This document shows positions 1-8,977 of a DNA stretch of 41,272 nt, in pieces; positions within the stretch are counted from its first letter, which is position 1, and every line of letters starts with the position of its first letter. The stretch lies in the IMG/VR virus record IMGVR_UViG_3300006802_000191, positions 1 to 41,272 of that record. One strand, given 5' to 3'. A program made the position numbers and the translations under genes. Below the pieces are notes generated by a model. It made no database searches. It was not told the DNA's origin and saw only the letters and a list, made by a program, of their open reading frames with translations. The DNA is from a virus.

Positions 1-2503
1 CAAAGTTTTTTAGTCTTAAGTTTTCGCCCGACAAGCTATCCCTGCTTCTCCTCAAATCAGACTCTGCCACAGTATCTGGTTGTTGAATTATAGAGAAGAA
101 GAGAAGAGAGGTATCATCAGGAAGAATATAATCGCTACCCAAATCAGATCTAGCAGGAATATTGAAAGAAAACTCTACCTCTTCTGACTCAGATAAAGAG
201 GAGGTTATAGTCGCAAAATTCTTGGTAAATCTATCATCAAGGTCCTGAGCCTCTGATACAGTGAATGTTGAGAGACGTTGTGGGTAAGATTGCAATCCGT
301 CAGAGCTTTCTATCTCCGTTGCGAAAGTATTCGTCTGAAAATCTAAAAATCTTTTCTTTTTGGAGTTTACGTTATACAGACCTAAGTTTATTCTATAGAC
401 TCCAGATGTTGTAAGACCTTTAATTCTTTCGGAATCTAACTTTACTGTGACTTTTGTATTGGGTCTTACTGGAACAAAGGACGGCTCTGTTAAAGTATAA
501 CCGCTAATGTCTAGACCCATTAAAGAGTATGCATCTTTATCTCCAAACCCATTCTGGCTTTCAGAGTCTAGTCTAAATCTATTATTGTATCTGCCAAATT
601 CTGGGTATCTGGAAAGGATGACATCTGTATTGGCTCTAATCGGAGAGCCGTAGTTTTTATCTACAACAGTTCCTACTTGATTTAGAAGGTTAACATCTCC
701 TTGAGACAAGATATCACAGTAGTCCAGATGCGAGAGCTTTACTCCTATTTGGTGCTGTCCTGTATAAGTTGCATCCGAAGAACTTGTTGACTCAGAGTCT
801 ATTACCAACAAATACTTTTTCTTTGGCTCCATTCCAGTAAAAGGTATGGTAACGTAAGTTGTTATATCCGTGCTGGTATAAGGAGCCTCTCCTAACGCGA
901 CTGGGGCTTTTAGAGTTTTGGTAGGATCGTATAGGACGATTCCAGACGCACCTAGAAGCTCATCTCCAGTCTTTAGTGTGTTCTCTATGGACTCTGCTTT
1001 TGAGAATCTAAATGTATCGGATGCAAAAGGAACATCCGTCAAGTATCCGATTCTTATGTTCTTGATATCCGTGTCGGCAAATCCAGAGTCTGATCCTCCT
1101 ATGAACGTGACTTTATAAACATCGTTTACTTTTGACCCGAGGATATTTGCGAACAAACTAATGTTGTTACTTATTAGTGGCTCTGCATTTCCTTTGGAGT
1201 AGGATATTTGATGTCTTGTAGAAGCTGATCCCCATCCAGCGGAACCATTGTCTTTGTCAGAAAAACTGTAGTACGTTCCGTCAGTGAGATTCTGCAACTC
1301 TACGAACAAACCTTCAGCACTGGAAGTGGAGAGTCTGCAATCAAAAGAAATCTCAACATACCTATTGAAAGGTCCAGAGTTTGAATTGTTGGTCCCTCCA
1401 GCAGGACTAGGCTGAGTAAGCAAGCTGTCTGTAGGAGAGGGAATTGTAAACTTAGTTTCTAGGGCTGCTGCTCCATTGTTGAAGTTTACTAAGTCCGTTG
1501 ATGATGCATGAAGCCTTACATAGTTATCGCCTATCCAATCTTTGAAAAGAGATACTCGTCCCAAACCACTGACTTCATCTTCCGGGTTTGTAGACTTAGA
1601 TAGAGGATTATATTGATCCCATCCCGGAATCGTGGCTAGACCGTACTCCTCCGGGTTTATGGTTTCAGTTCCTGATAAAGTCTCATAAACTGAAAAATCT
1701 CCGTTATAAACAATATTGGATATTTTAGAGCGACCTACGGGAGGAAAGATAGTGAGAGAAACATTTGAAGCTTTTACGCCGTCGATAACCACCTTACCCT
1801 TTTCATACAGGTTATCTGTAGGTAGTTCTAGCTGCAAGGTGTATTCGTATCTTTCTATACTTACTTTAGAAGCTTGACTGTTTAAAGTTTGAAGGTCTAA
1901 AGGAAACTGTACGACTCCGTTTTCAAAGGGAAAGGATTTTTTCGTGGGAAGGTCTTGAAACCTTTTAGTAGAAAAGTTGTAGTAATCCTTGTCTGTCCCT
2001 TTTGTTCTTATGACTCTGGCGTTTATCCGTGCCTCAGACTCTCCAAAGATTTGAACATTGTTAATATTAAAATCTTCTAGAGGATAATCTACGACTGCGT
2101 AATCCTGACCTACTAGAGCCTCTACTGTTAAAGGATTGAAAGTTACTCTAGGGTTTCCTTCGACATACAGAAGACTAGGTTCAATAAAGTTATCTTCCCC
2201 GTCAGAATACTTTGGCTGTGGAACACCGTCTAAATCGAGGTCAAAATTTCTAGGATAAGGAAGCTGGTAAATGTACCCAGATACATTTACTAGGGACGAT
2301 GGATCAAGAATTCTGTGAGATGAAAATTTGCTGAACGCCTCAAAGGGAGGGGAAAAAGCGACTGCTGCTATCTGGTAGTTCTGAACAGCGTCTATGGTGC
2401 TTGCATCCGTGAATCCGCTAGGAGCGGGATCATAAGCAAACACCTCTGCGATGGTTTTTCTAGCACCATCTACGACAACCGTATTAGTAGAACTTGCAAC
2501 CAT
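1..2503 (-). CDS. Partial large tail adhesin / fibre-like structural protein
   Basis: The frame is open from the ATG at 2503 to the left edge, so the C-terminus lies outside the window and at least 834 residues are present. Its ATG overlaps the stop of the upstream wedge gene in a TAATG arrangement, making it so far the last gene of the tail operon. From about residue 262 the protein reads YNGDF, followed some 30 residues later by IPGWD, the usual opening of a galactose-binding/CBM-like beta-sandwich. The rest is rich in Ser, Thr, Asp and aromatic residues and looks like repeated beta-sandwich domains. No signal peptide or membrane segment is seen. Position after the baseplate genes and the CBM-like pattern suggest a baseplate-attached receptor-binding or fibre protein. 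The specific family is not recognised and the ligand is unknown. Confidence 0.85.
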   Translation of the reverse strand, partial: MVASSTNTVVVDGARKTIAEVFAYDPAPSGFTDASTIDAVQNYQIAAVAFSPPFEAFSKFSSHRILDPSSLVNVSGYIYQLPYPRNFDLDLDGVPQPKYSDGEDNFIEPSLLYVEGNPRVTFNPLTVEALVGQDYAVVDYPLEDFNINNVQIFGESEARINARVIRTKGTDKDYYNFSTKRFQDLPTKKSFPFENGVVQFPLDLQTLNSQASKVSIERYEYTLQLELPTDNLYEKGKVVIDGVKASNVSLTIFPPVGRSKISNIVYNGDFSVYETLSGTETINPEEYGLATIPGWDQYNPLSKSTNPEDEVSGLGRVSLFKDWIGDNYVRLHASSTDLVNFNNGAAALETKFTIPSPTDSLLTQPSPAGGTNNSNSGPFNRYVEISFDCRLSTSSAEGLFVELQNLTDGTYYSFSDKDNGSAGWGSASTRHQISYSKGNAEPLISNNISLFANILGSKVNDVYKVTFIGGSDSGFADTDIKNIRIGYLTDVPFASDTFRFSKAESIENTLKTGDELLGASGIVLYDPTKTLKAPVALGEAPYTSTDITTYVTIPFTGMEPKKKYLLVIDSESTSSSDATYTGQHQIGVKLSHLDYCDILSQGDVNLLNQVGTVVDKNYGSPIRANTDVILSRYPEFGRYNNRFRLDSESQNGFGDKDAYSLMGLDISGYTLTEPSFVPVRPNTKVTVKLDSERIKGLTTSGVYRINLGLYNVNSKKKRFLDFQTNTFATEIESSDGLQSYPQRLSTFTVSEAQDLDDRFTKNFATITSSLSESEEVEFSFNIPARSDLGSDYILPDDTSLLFFSIIQQPDTVAESDLRRSRDSLSGENLRLKNF

Positions 2504-5500
2504 TATATCTGAAATATTGTGAACCCTTCGAAGTTAGGACCTTGGTTAGATCCTCCGTAATAATCTATATAGTCAAGTCTAGAACCGCCAGAAACCCCAA
2601 GACCTAATGTTTCAGCGGTATCTGGGTCTCTAGTCAATGATGAATCTTTGAGACCGTTGAAGAACTCAAACAGTTCTTTGGTCTCGTTGCGGGTGTAATT
2701 TTCTCTGGCTTTCTCATATTTTTCGTTTATGAATGAGAAATCAAAGATTTTTATAAAAGGTTTCTCTGCATCTGATTCTAAAGTTCTTTTTTGAAGAATC
2801 GGAATAAACTCTACATAGTATTCAGTTTTATCGCTGTGTACGTTCCTGTACTTTGATCCGCCATTAACATATAGGGGCTGTCGTATGGACCTATCAAGCG
2901 GACCTCTTTCATTGAGGGTCTGGAACCTAAACTGTATGTCGTTTTCTTCTCCATCAGGAGTTACGGGATGCACGAATACATGATCCTCTCTGTACGCTTC
3001 TCCTGGCAGGATCTTTTCCCATCTCCCATTCTTAGAGTATGCGAAAAGATCTCCATCTTCTAGTTTAGAGTAAGCCAATATCCGTATTGCCACAGAGTTG
3101 CTAAGACTCTTGGGATCTTCGCATGAGGCTTTAACATTTATTCTGTAGTACTCATCCTTAAAGAGTCTGTTTTGACCGTCCTCTCTCAAGAAGATGTCTT
3201 TTAGGTACTCGACTGAGCTTGCGACATTGGTAAATCCAACTTGATAAGCATCATTGACTCCAAACTGTTTCACCTCTGTCTCCCCTTGAGCGGAAACAGG
3301 AATACTAAACTGCTTAGTAACTTGGTAAAAATCAGTAATGTTATCGGGAGCCGAGCTTAGGTAAGCAAACGAAGATGTCCATGACCCATCAGAGGAAAGA
3401 TATAGGTCTTGTGATTGGTTTCGTACAAAGACTTCCAAACCTCCAGAGGCTACTTGCGAGGAAACATCATAAGTTAGTGTATAGTCACTTCCTGGGATGA
3501 GACGCTTCATCTCCTGAGTTCTTGCCACGGAAGTGTTAATGTTTCCAGCATTCGTTAGAGATCCTCCCCACCCGGAAGCACCTTGAATCCTAATAGAAGA
3601 TACGGGAGTCTCAGTTGTAGAGCTTAGATACTCTACGGAAATATTTCCGTGTCCAGTCAGACCAGTCCCAGAGAAATAGGTGGACCTGTTTTGATCCAGC
3701 AATTCCCAGTTGTATATCGAAGAAGTAGAGGGGTCTACAAACGAGTCTGGCAGACGAACCAGATCGCCATTTACAACATGGTTTCTGTTGTTCGTCAGAG
3801 GATATCTAACTCTCAATAAAGAAGCCAGATCTCCTGCGTTCTCTCTTCCTCCGAATACTGTTACGGATGTCTGTGCAGTTCCTGAAGTATATTTATCGCA
3901 AGCTTCTCTAAGCTCGTCTATGGACCTTACGGCTATCTCCGTATTTCTTTCCGGGGCTACTATTTGAACGCCTGAGAAGAACGTCTCGTTGCAATATGCT
4001 TCGTCTTGCAAGTAACTTTCTATCTCATGTCTATAGGTTCCGTAACCTGCTTGCTGTATCAATCCTTCATAAATCATGGGGATGAGTTCCCCGTAGTTTG
4101 TTCTGAAAGCCTGACCTTTGTAATCTCTTGCCCCTATCGTTCTTTGAAGCTGACCCTCAGATATTGCGATATCCTCAGAGTTTAAGTCTGAGTAAGCTCT
4201 GAATGAGCTTGCTGCGGAATCAGCAATAACTCCTGGAGTTTGGATTCTATTGTTATAGAATCCCGGTCCATATGCGTGGTTAAGGATTGACAAAGAGCTT
4301 GAATCTAGAGAGAGATTGAATTTTCTTCGGTAATCAGCCCACATCTGGTGGAACTCTGGGCTGAACTGAATTGAAATATAGTCCTTCTCCGAGAAGATTA
4401 GTTTAGTAGAATCTTCTAATCCTTGTCTTAGCGTTATGTCGTAGAAGGTTTGCGCTGATCCTACCGACTTAATTCTATACTCAGGAGAAATAGAGCAGGT
4501 GTCTAATTCTTTGTATGCCCTTACTGGGAACATTGCGGAGTAATCCACTCCGAGGGCTGACCCTTCAGGGGCTTGCTGAGTTATAACGTTATCTTTTATG
4601 ATAGGCGAGTTAGAAGTATCATAAATGGAGCTAAGTCCTCCATCCACATCGACAAAACTTTGAGAGTTAAAATCGAAACCTTTGGGAGCAAAATAATCTA
4701 CCGTTTTAGGTGCTATTATGGCGGAGGTAGAATAAAATGCCATAGACATAGGCATTGATTTACCTTGTCTATCTGGAAGCAGCCTGTCAATAACGTATCT
4801 GAAGTTCTTTCTTCGACCAGTGGTTCTTTCTAAGGCAGGTGCGCTACTCCACGTCCAAGAGGAAGGATCTCCGCTTGTCCCAATCCAACCTGAGGTGTTG
4901 TAGTTTTGGTTCTGGTTTGTAGACTTGTCATCGAAGAATAGTCTACCTGTAAACTTTAAGCTGTCTCCTTGATCGTCGTAATCATCTGTAAAAACTTCTG
5001 GAACGTATAGCCTTGCTACAACGTGTAAAGGAGTATACTCATAAACTACGTTTGCGATGTCCCGTACATCGGAAATCTTAATCCTGTTTGGTCCAGTGAA
5101 CGTATTGTCTGGGAACTTGACAAAGATGTTTGAAGATCTAGTGTTCCAGTAATCTAGAACGGATAACTCATCGCTGGCTCCGTCTGAAATGACAGAGCTA
5201 TAGTTTGGAGGTACGTTTGCACTGAAGGTGTAGAATCTGAGGAAGTTATTGTTACCTAGGGTAAGAGACTCAGTTCCCTCTACACCGATAGTTGTTTTAT
5301 CTATGATATAGTTGATGAGTTCGTCTATGAACTCATCTCGGATATCGAATGCGAAAGAACTGTCTGTGTTACAGTTTCCTTCCAATATTTTTCTAAGTGC
5401 ATCAAGAACTTGTCTTGTGATCTTAGTTGTTTTATAGAACGTGTGCTTCTCCCAAGGAGGAACGACAACATTAGTGCCTCTATGCTCAAATCCTTTTCCT

Positions 5501-6900
5501 TGGTTGAGAGCGTAAATGTCAGTCTGCCCATTAACGTCGATGAAGCCAACATCCTTATGGATCTTCTCCATAATCGCATCAACACAGAACCTGATGTTAG
5601 TGTCCTGGTCTGGGCTTACGTTTATCCTCAATCCGTCTTTATTTGTCGCCCGTTGTTCTACCAAAAACTCCCTGAGTCTAACAGGGTCTTTACATATTGC
5701 TGACTCTGTTTTTAGGGCGTAGTAAATTAGGAACGGCAAATAAGACTCAAATGTATAGTAAACATTTGAAGATGGATCAAACGATGAGACTGATTTAGGG
5801 AAGACGTAGGAGAGAGCGTCGGTGAGTGCTTTTCTTGTTCCTTTCGCCTTATAAGTATAGATCGCTTGTCTTAGCTGACCTCTCCAAAGAGTAATGTCCT
5901 CGCCTAAGAATCTCCACCCGACTGTACGGGCGAGATAATCAAGGAACTCAATAGGACACTCCTCTACATCGAACAAGTCCTGAAGATCGTCTATTAGTTT
6001 GTCTACGTCGTAGAACGCATATCCGATGGCTCGTAAAAACTTGCCCAAAGATCCCGCTTCTGTGAATACGGAAGAAAGGGTTCCGTCATCGTTATACAGA
6101 GTGAGGGATTTGCCTACTATGTTGGCATCTTCTTCTCCCGGCTCTAGCCATACTCCAGCGTAAGTCTTTATTCTGTCTAAATCCTGTATGCCTGAGGAAT
6201 AGGACAGTGCGCTGATATCTGAATCGTCCCGACTCAGCTTCGGAGGAAGGTATCTTTTTAGTGTTGATACGTCCTCTCTGTTTCTCCAGCAGTACTCCAG
6301 AAGGACTGAAATACCTTGCTCCTCTGCGAACTCCTCACCGAAGTAAAGGGAGTTAGTGAGAGAGCTAAGAAGCACCGAGGAAAGCTCTGTAGACGCTCCT
6401 GCGGCACTAGAAGTGTTGAGTATGTAAGCTAGACCTAGATTGTCTAGAAGTTGCTCATGGGCTTCAGAAGCTGAACTGGCGGGATAGCTAGGGTCTGCTG
6501 AAGCTGCTGCTACGAATGAGGTAGAAGGATTGTTTAGGACAATCTGAGGAAATACTGAGTCACGAAGGAACTCAAACGCTGCTCCTGAAGTCTTAAAATC
6601 AGAGAAGTTCTTATCGAATCTGCTCAGGACGTATCTCTTGTAATCGTTAGCGGATACTCTAGTCTTTGCGTTAATCGGAACGAAGAACGCCTCTGTTGCT
6701 GACGAATCTCTAGCACTTACGTTGAAGAAAACTTCGTGTTCTACGGCAGCCAGAATAATCTTGCCTAAAACCTCGTATGCGATATCACTTTCCGTTCCTG
6801 AAACAGAGCGGTCTTCATCCAAATACAAATCAGGTACGAGACGTTTTATTGTCTCGACATAGTTGTACTTAAGAATCTTATCGTCACCTCGGTATGGCAT
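2503..6900 (-). CDS. Giant baseplate wedge protein, tail protein I (gpI/gp7-like) with C-terminal carbohydrate-binding-like domains
   Basis: A 1465-residue protein encoded directly after the gp6/J homologue, the position of gpI in P2-like phages and gp7 in T4. Around residues 280-380 it carries a segment typical of Tail_P2_I proteins: an acidic stretch, then FLDYLARTVGWRF, an Arg-rich helix and YKAKGTRKALTDAL. These proteins link the baseplate wedge to fibres. The family core is usually a few hundred residues, so most of this protein is extra. Around residues 1037-1200 there is an NGD...W pattern followed by beta-rich sequence, as in CBM/galactose-binding modules. The ATG overlaps the gp6 stop (TAATG) and no Shine-Dalgarno is seen, so translation is probably coupled. 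The wedge assignment rests on one domain plus gene order; the C-terminal role in binding is inferred. Confidence 0.75.
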   Translation of the reverse strand: MPYRGDDKILKYNYVETIKRLVPDLYLDEDRSVSGTESDIAYEVLGKIILAAVEHEVFFNVSARDSSATEAFFVPINAKTRVSANDYKRYVLSRFDKNFSDFKTSGAAFEFLRDSVFPQIVLNNPSTSFVAAASADPSYPASSASEAHEQLLDNLGLAYILNTSSAAGASTELSSVLLSSLTNSLYFGEEFAEEQGISVLLEYCWRNREDVSTLKRYLPPKLSRDDSDISALSYSSGIQDLDRIKTYAGVWLEPGEEDANIVGKSLTLYNDDGTLSSVFTEAGSLGKFLRAIGYAFYDVDKLIDDLQDLFDVEECPIEFLDYLARTVGWRFLGEDITLWRGQLRQAIYTYKAKGTRKALTDALSYVFPKSVSSFDPSSNVYYTFESYLPFLIYYALKTESAICKDPVRLREFLVEQRATNKDGLRINVSPDQDTNIRFCVDAIMEKIHKDVGFIDVNGQTDIYALNQGKGFEHRGTNVVVPPWEKHTFYKTTKITRQVLDALRKILEGNCNTDSSFAFDIRDEFIDELINYIIDKTTIGVEGTESLTLGNNNFLRFYTFSANVPPNYSSVISDGASDELSVLDYWNTRSSNIFVKFPDNTFTGPNRIKISDVRDIANVVYEYTPLHVVARLYVPEVFTDDYDDQGDSLKFTGRLFFDDKSTNQNQNYNTSGWIGTSGDPSSWTWSSAPALERTTGRRKNFRYVIDRLLPDRQGKSMPMSMAFYSTSAIIAPKTVDYFAPKGFDFNSQSFVDVDGGLSSIYDTSNSPIIKDNVITQQAPEGSALGVDYSAMFPVRAYKELDTCSISPEYRIKSVGSAQTFYDITLRQGLEDSTKLIFSEKDYISIQFSPEFHQMWADYRRKFNLSLDSSSLSILNHAYGPGFYNNRIQTPGVIADSAASSFRAYSDLNSEDIAISEGQLQRTIGARDYKGQAFRTNYGELIPMIYEGLIQQAGYGTYRHEIESYLQDEAYCNETFFSGVQIVAPERNTEIAVRSIDELREACDKYTSGTAQTSVTVFGGRENAGDLASLLRVRYPLTNNRNHVVNGDLVRLPDSFVDPSTSSIYNWELLDQNRSTYFSGTGLTGHGNISVEYLSSTTETPVSSIRIQGASGWGGSLTNAGNINTSVARTQEMKRLIPGSDYTLTYDVSSQVASGGLEVFVRNQSQDLYLSSDGSWTSSFAYLSSAPDNITDFYQVTKQFSIPVSAQGETEVKQFGVNDAYQVGFTNVASSVEYLKDIFLREDGQNRLFKDEYYRINVKASCEDPKSLSNSVAIRILAYSKLEDGDLFAYSKNGRWEKILPGEAYREDHVFVHPVTPDGEENDIQFRFQTLNERGPLDRSIRQPLYVNGGSKYRNVHSDKTEYYVEFIPILQKRTLESDAEKPFIKIFDFSFINEKYEKARENYTRNETKELFEFFNGLKDSSLTRDPDTAETLGLGVSGGSRLDYIDYYGGSNQGPNFEGFTIFQI

Positions 6901-8540
6901 TATACGAACTCAACGTTTAGTGTTAGGTTATTAAGTTGAATGATCTCGTTGTGACTTACAAAGATATCATCCTTATAGTTGTCGATGCGGAAGAATCGGA
7001 TATTGTTGCTCTGTAGAACGTAGTTTGCTAACTCGTCAATTCTGAGAGTTTGTCCAAAGTCCATGTTATCTATTGACATGAAATCTGTAACTCTTCCGGC
7101 AACCTCAGACTTGATGGTATCTTGCAGCGATCTCTTGGATTTGTCCACAAAGACGGTTGCCTTCATGTCAAGGGTTCTTACCAAACCGTCTACAATAGTG
7201 ATTTCGTCTGTCATCATCTTGAAATCATTCATATAGCCCAACATCTTAGATTTGAAATCAAGGTTTGCGCGTTCAAACTGATTCTCAGAAGACTTCAGCA
7301 AAGTATAAATGTCTATCATGTTACCCGCTGCACCATTCTGTCTGTTAACAGCGATAGCCTTGCCTACAGACCCAACAGAGGTGATGTAACTGTTTGCGAT
7401 GGTAGTGTAATCCTCTCCTGTTACTGCTCTGTACTGAGTTTTGAAGAAGTACGGAGCATATTTCTTGGCGTGTTCTACAGTCTCAACATTTTGTCCGCCT
7501 GTTGCCTTAGAAGTACTCTGTATGGTGACTGACACAGAAGATCCCGTAAGATCTGCTGATATGGCTTGAGATATTGTACCGTCTATGATATCTCCCCTGT
7601 CTCCACCGCCTGTTCTATAAAATATTGAGTATGCCGTGGAAGCGGTTGGATTCTTTCCTCTTACCCCATCACCAAAAAGAATGTTGACAGAAAAGTCTGA
7701 GTTGTATCTCTTCTCAAAGACCAGATCGTTTCCGTCTTTGGCTAGAGCCATACTTTGGATCTCACTGAAAACGCCATCCTCTGCTGAAACGACAATGCTT
7801 CCTTCGATGACAGAAGGATCGTTAATTAGCACTGTCTTAGGGTCTTGGGTGGCGGGGAATCTACCAGAGATGGATTTATATTCTCCTTCGACTAGAACTA
7901 GTCCACTGAACTGATTTGTCGAATCGCTGTAGTATGTTGAAGCGTCAAGAATAAGGTCTCCAGTGATAGTGTCAAGTAGCTGTGAGATTCCTCCATTGGT
8001 TGGCTCTGTCTTAAATAAAGTAAAGGATACGTTGGTGGAATCTCTACCTGAGGTTACTGCAACCTTTCTATTAGCATTAGTAATTGTTAGCTGATCGCTG
8101 CTTGAGACAGCAACCCCAGCATCGTTCTTAACAACGGCTGTACACTTGCTTGCGACTGGACCCCGTATCTTTACCCCTAAGATACCCAAAATCTTTGTTA
8201 GGTTTTCTCTGGTTTGTACTGTATCGATATAGCTCTCGTTTGCTAGGAAGTCTGCCTTGAGTGAGAGGGTGGCGGCGAGATACGAGAAAAGTTCGGTCAT
8301 GAAAATACCGAAATCAGACTGGTAGAAGTTATTGTAATCGTCTGGGTAGACAGCCTTCACATAATTCAGCAACGCCTCTTTGTATTCTCCGAAGTCTGCG
8401 ACAGAGTAGTCAATTAACCCTTTCTTTTCGGACTCCTGAACAGTTCCAAGCTTTTGAAGGTCCGTTTGAACGGTTCCATCAAAAGCAGACGCATTATACC
8501 TTACGTTTGCGGCGTTAAAGGGGTTGGTGAAATCTACCAT
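6900..8540 (-). CDS. 6: Baseplate wedge protein, gp6/baseplate J family
   Basis: A 546-residue protein of the baseplate J/gp6 family, which forms the ring of wedge dimers around the hub. The N-terminal third has the typical pattern of a helical region, including YNNFYQSDFGIFMTELFSYL, leading into a segment about early-placed residues and NLTKILGILGVKIRGP. The C-terminal half contains VTGEDYTTIANSYI followed by the SVGKAIAVNRQ strand, a hallmark of J proteins. It is shorter than T4 gp6 (about 660 aa) but in the family's range. It sits between gp25 and the gpI-like protein, the conserved order W/25-J-I of contractile tails. Both ends overlap neighbouring genes by one base (TAATG), so stoichiometric, coupled translation is likely. 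Confidence 0.9.
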   Translation of the reverse strand: MVDFTNPFNAANVRYNASAFDGTVQTDLQKLGTVQESEKKGLIDYSVADFGEYKEALLNYVKAVYPDDYNNFYQSDFGIFMTELFSYLAATLSLKADFLANESYIDTVQTRENLTKILGILGVKIRGPVASKCTAVVKNDAGVAVSSSDQLTITNANRKVAVTSGRDSTNVSFTLFKTEPTNGGISQLLDTITGDLILDASTYYSDSTNQFSGLVLVEGEYKSISGRFPATQDPKTVLINDPSVIEGSIVVSAEDGVFSEIQSMALAKDGNDLVFEKRYNSDFSVNILFGDGVRGKNPTASTAYSIFYRTGGGDRGDIIDGTISQAISADLTGSSVSVTIQSTSKATGGQNVETVEHAKKYAPYFFKTQYRAVTGEDYTTIANSYITSVGSVGKAIAVNRQNGAAGNMIDIYTLLKSSENQFERANLDFKSKMLGYMNDFKMMTDEITIVDGLVRTLDMKATVFVDKSKRSLQDTIKSEVAGRVTDFMSIDNMDFGQTLRIDELANYVLQSNNIRFFRIDNYKDDIFVSHNEIIQLNNLTLNVEFV

Positions 8541-8977
8541 TACGTTGTTAGTACTACTTCAATTTGCTCTTGAGAAGCCGCGTCATCCACAAAAGATAAG
8601 TTGATCAGTATGTAAATACCGTTGAACTCCTCGTTCCCTCCAGGGGCGTTTGTTATACTGACATCTCTAATAACCACTCTTGGCTCGTAAAGCCTAGCTG
8701 CCTCTCTTATTTCAGCATCCATGCTGTCCTTGAGGGATTGGGTGACGGGTTCAAATAAGTATCTTCTGAGGTTCGTTCCGAAGTTAGGGAACATGACTCG
8801 CTCGCCTTTTTGGGTTAGCAAAAGCTGTTTAAACCCAGCATAGATCAAGTCACGGTCAAACTGCTTTGACCAGTCGCCACCTTCAGTTCGGGACAAAGGG
8901 AATCGTACACCTACAGTCCGTTGTCTTCTGGATGTAGTTACGAAGTCTAGCTCTGGTGCAAACAGTGAATTAGCCAT
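8540..8977 (-). CDS. 25: Baseplate wedge protein gp25 (GPW/gp25 family)
   Basis: A 145-residue protein matching the gp25/gpW family, a small wedge component found in all contractile injection systems. It shows the characteristic order: DWSKQFDRDLIYAGFKQLLLT, then GERVMFPNFGTNLRRYLFEP (the EPR-like motif region is the next helix), then an acidic helix and YEPRVVIRDVSI. Size agrees with T4 gp25 (132 aa). It lies upstream of gp6 and downstream of a lectin-domain protein in the tail operon, with TAATG overlaps at the gp6 side and at its own start. There is no visible ribosome-binding site. Function is well supported by both sequence pattern and synteny. Confidence 0.93.
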   Translation of the reverse strand: MANSLFAPELDFVTTSRRQRTVGVRFPLSRTEGGDWSKQFDRDLIYAGFKQLLLTQKGERVMFPNFGTNLRRYLFEPVTQSLKDSMDAEIREAARLYEPRVVIRDVSITNAPGGNEEFNGIYILINLSFVDDAASQEQIEVVLTT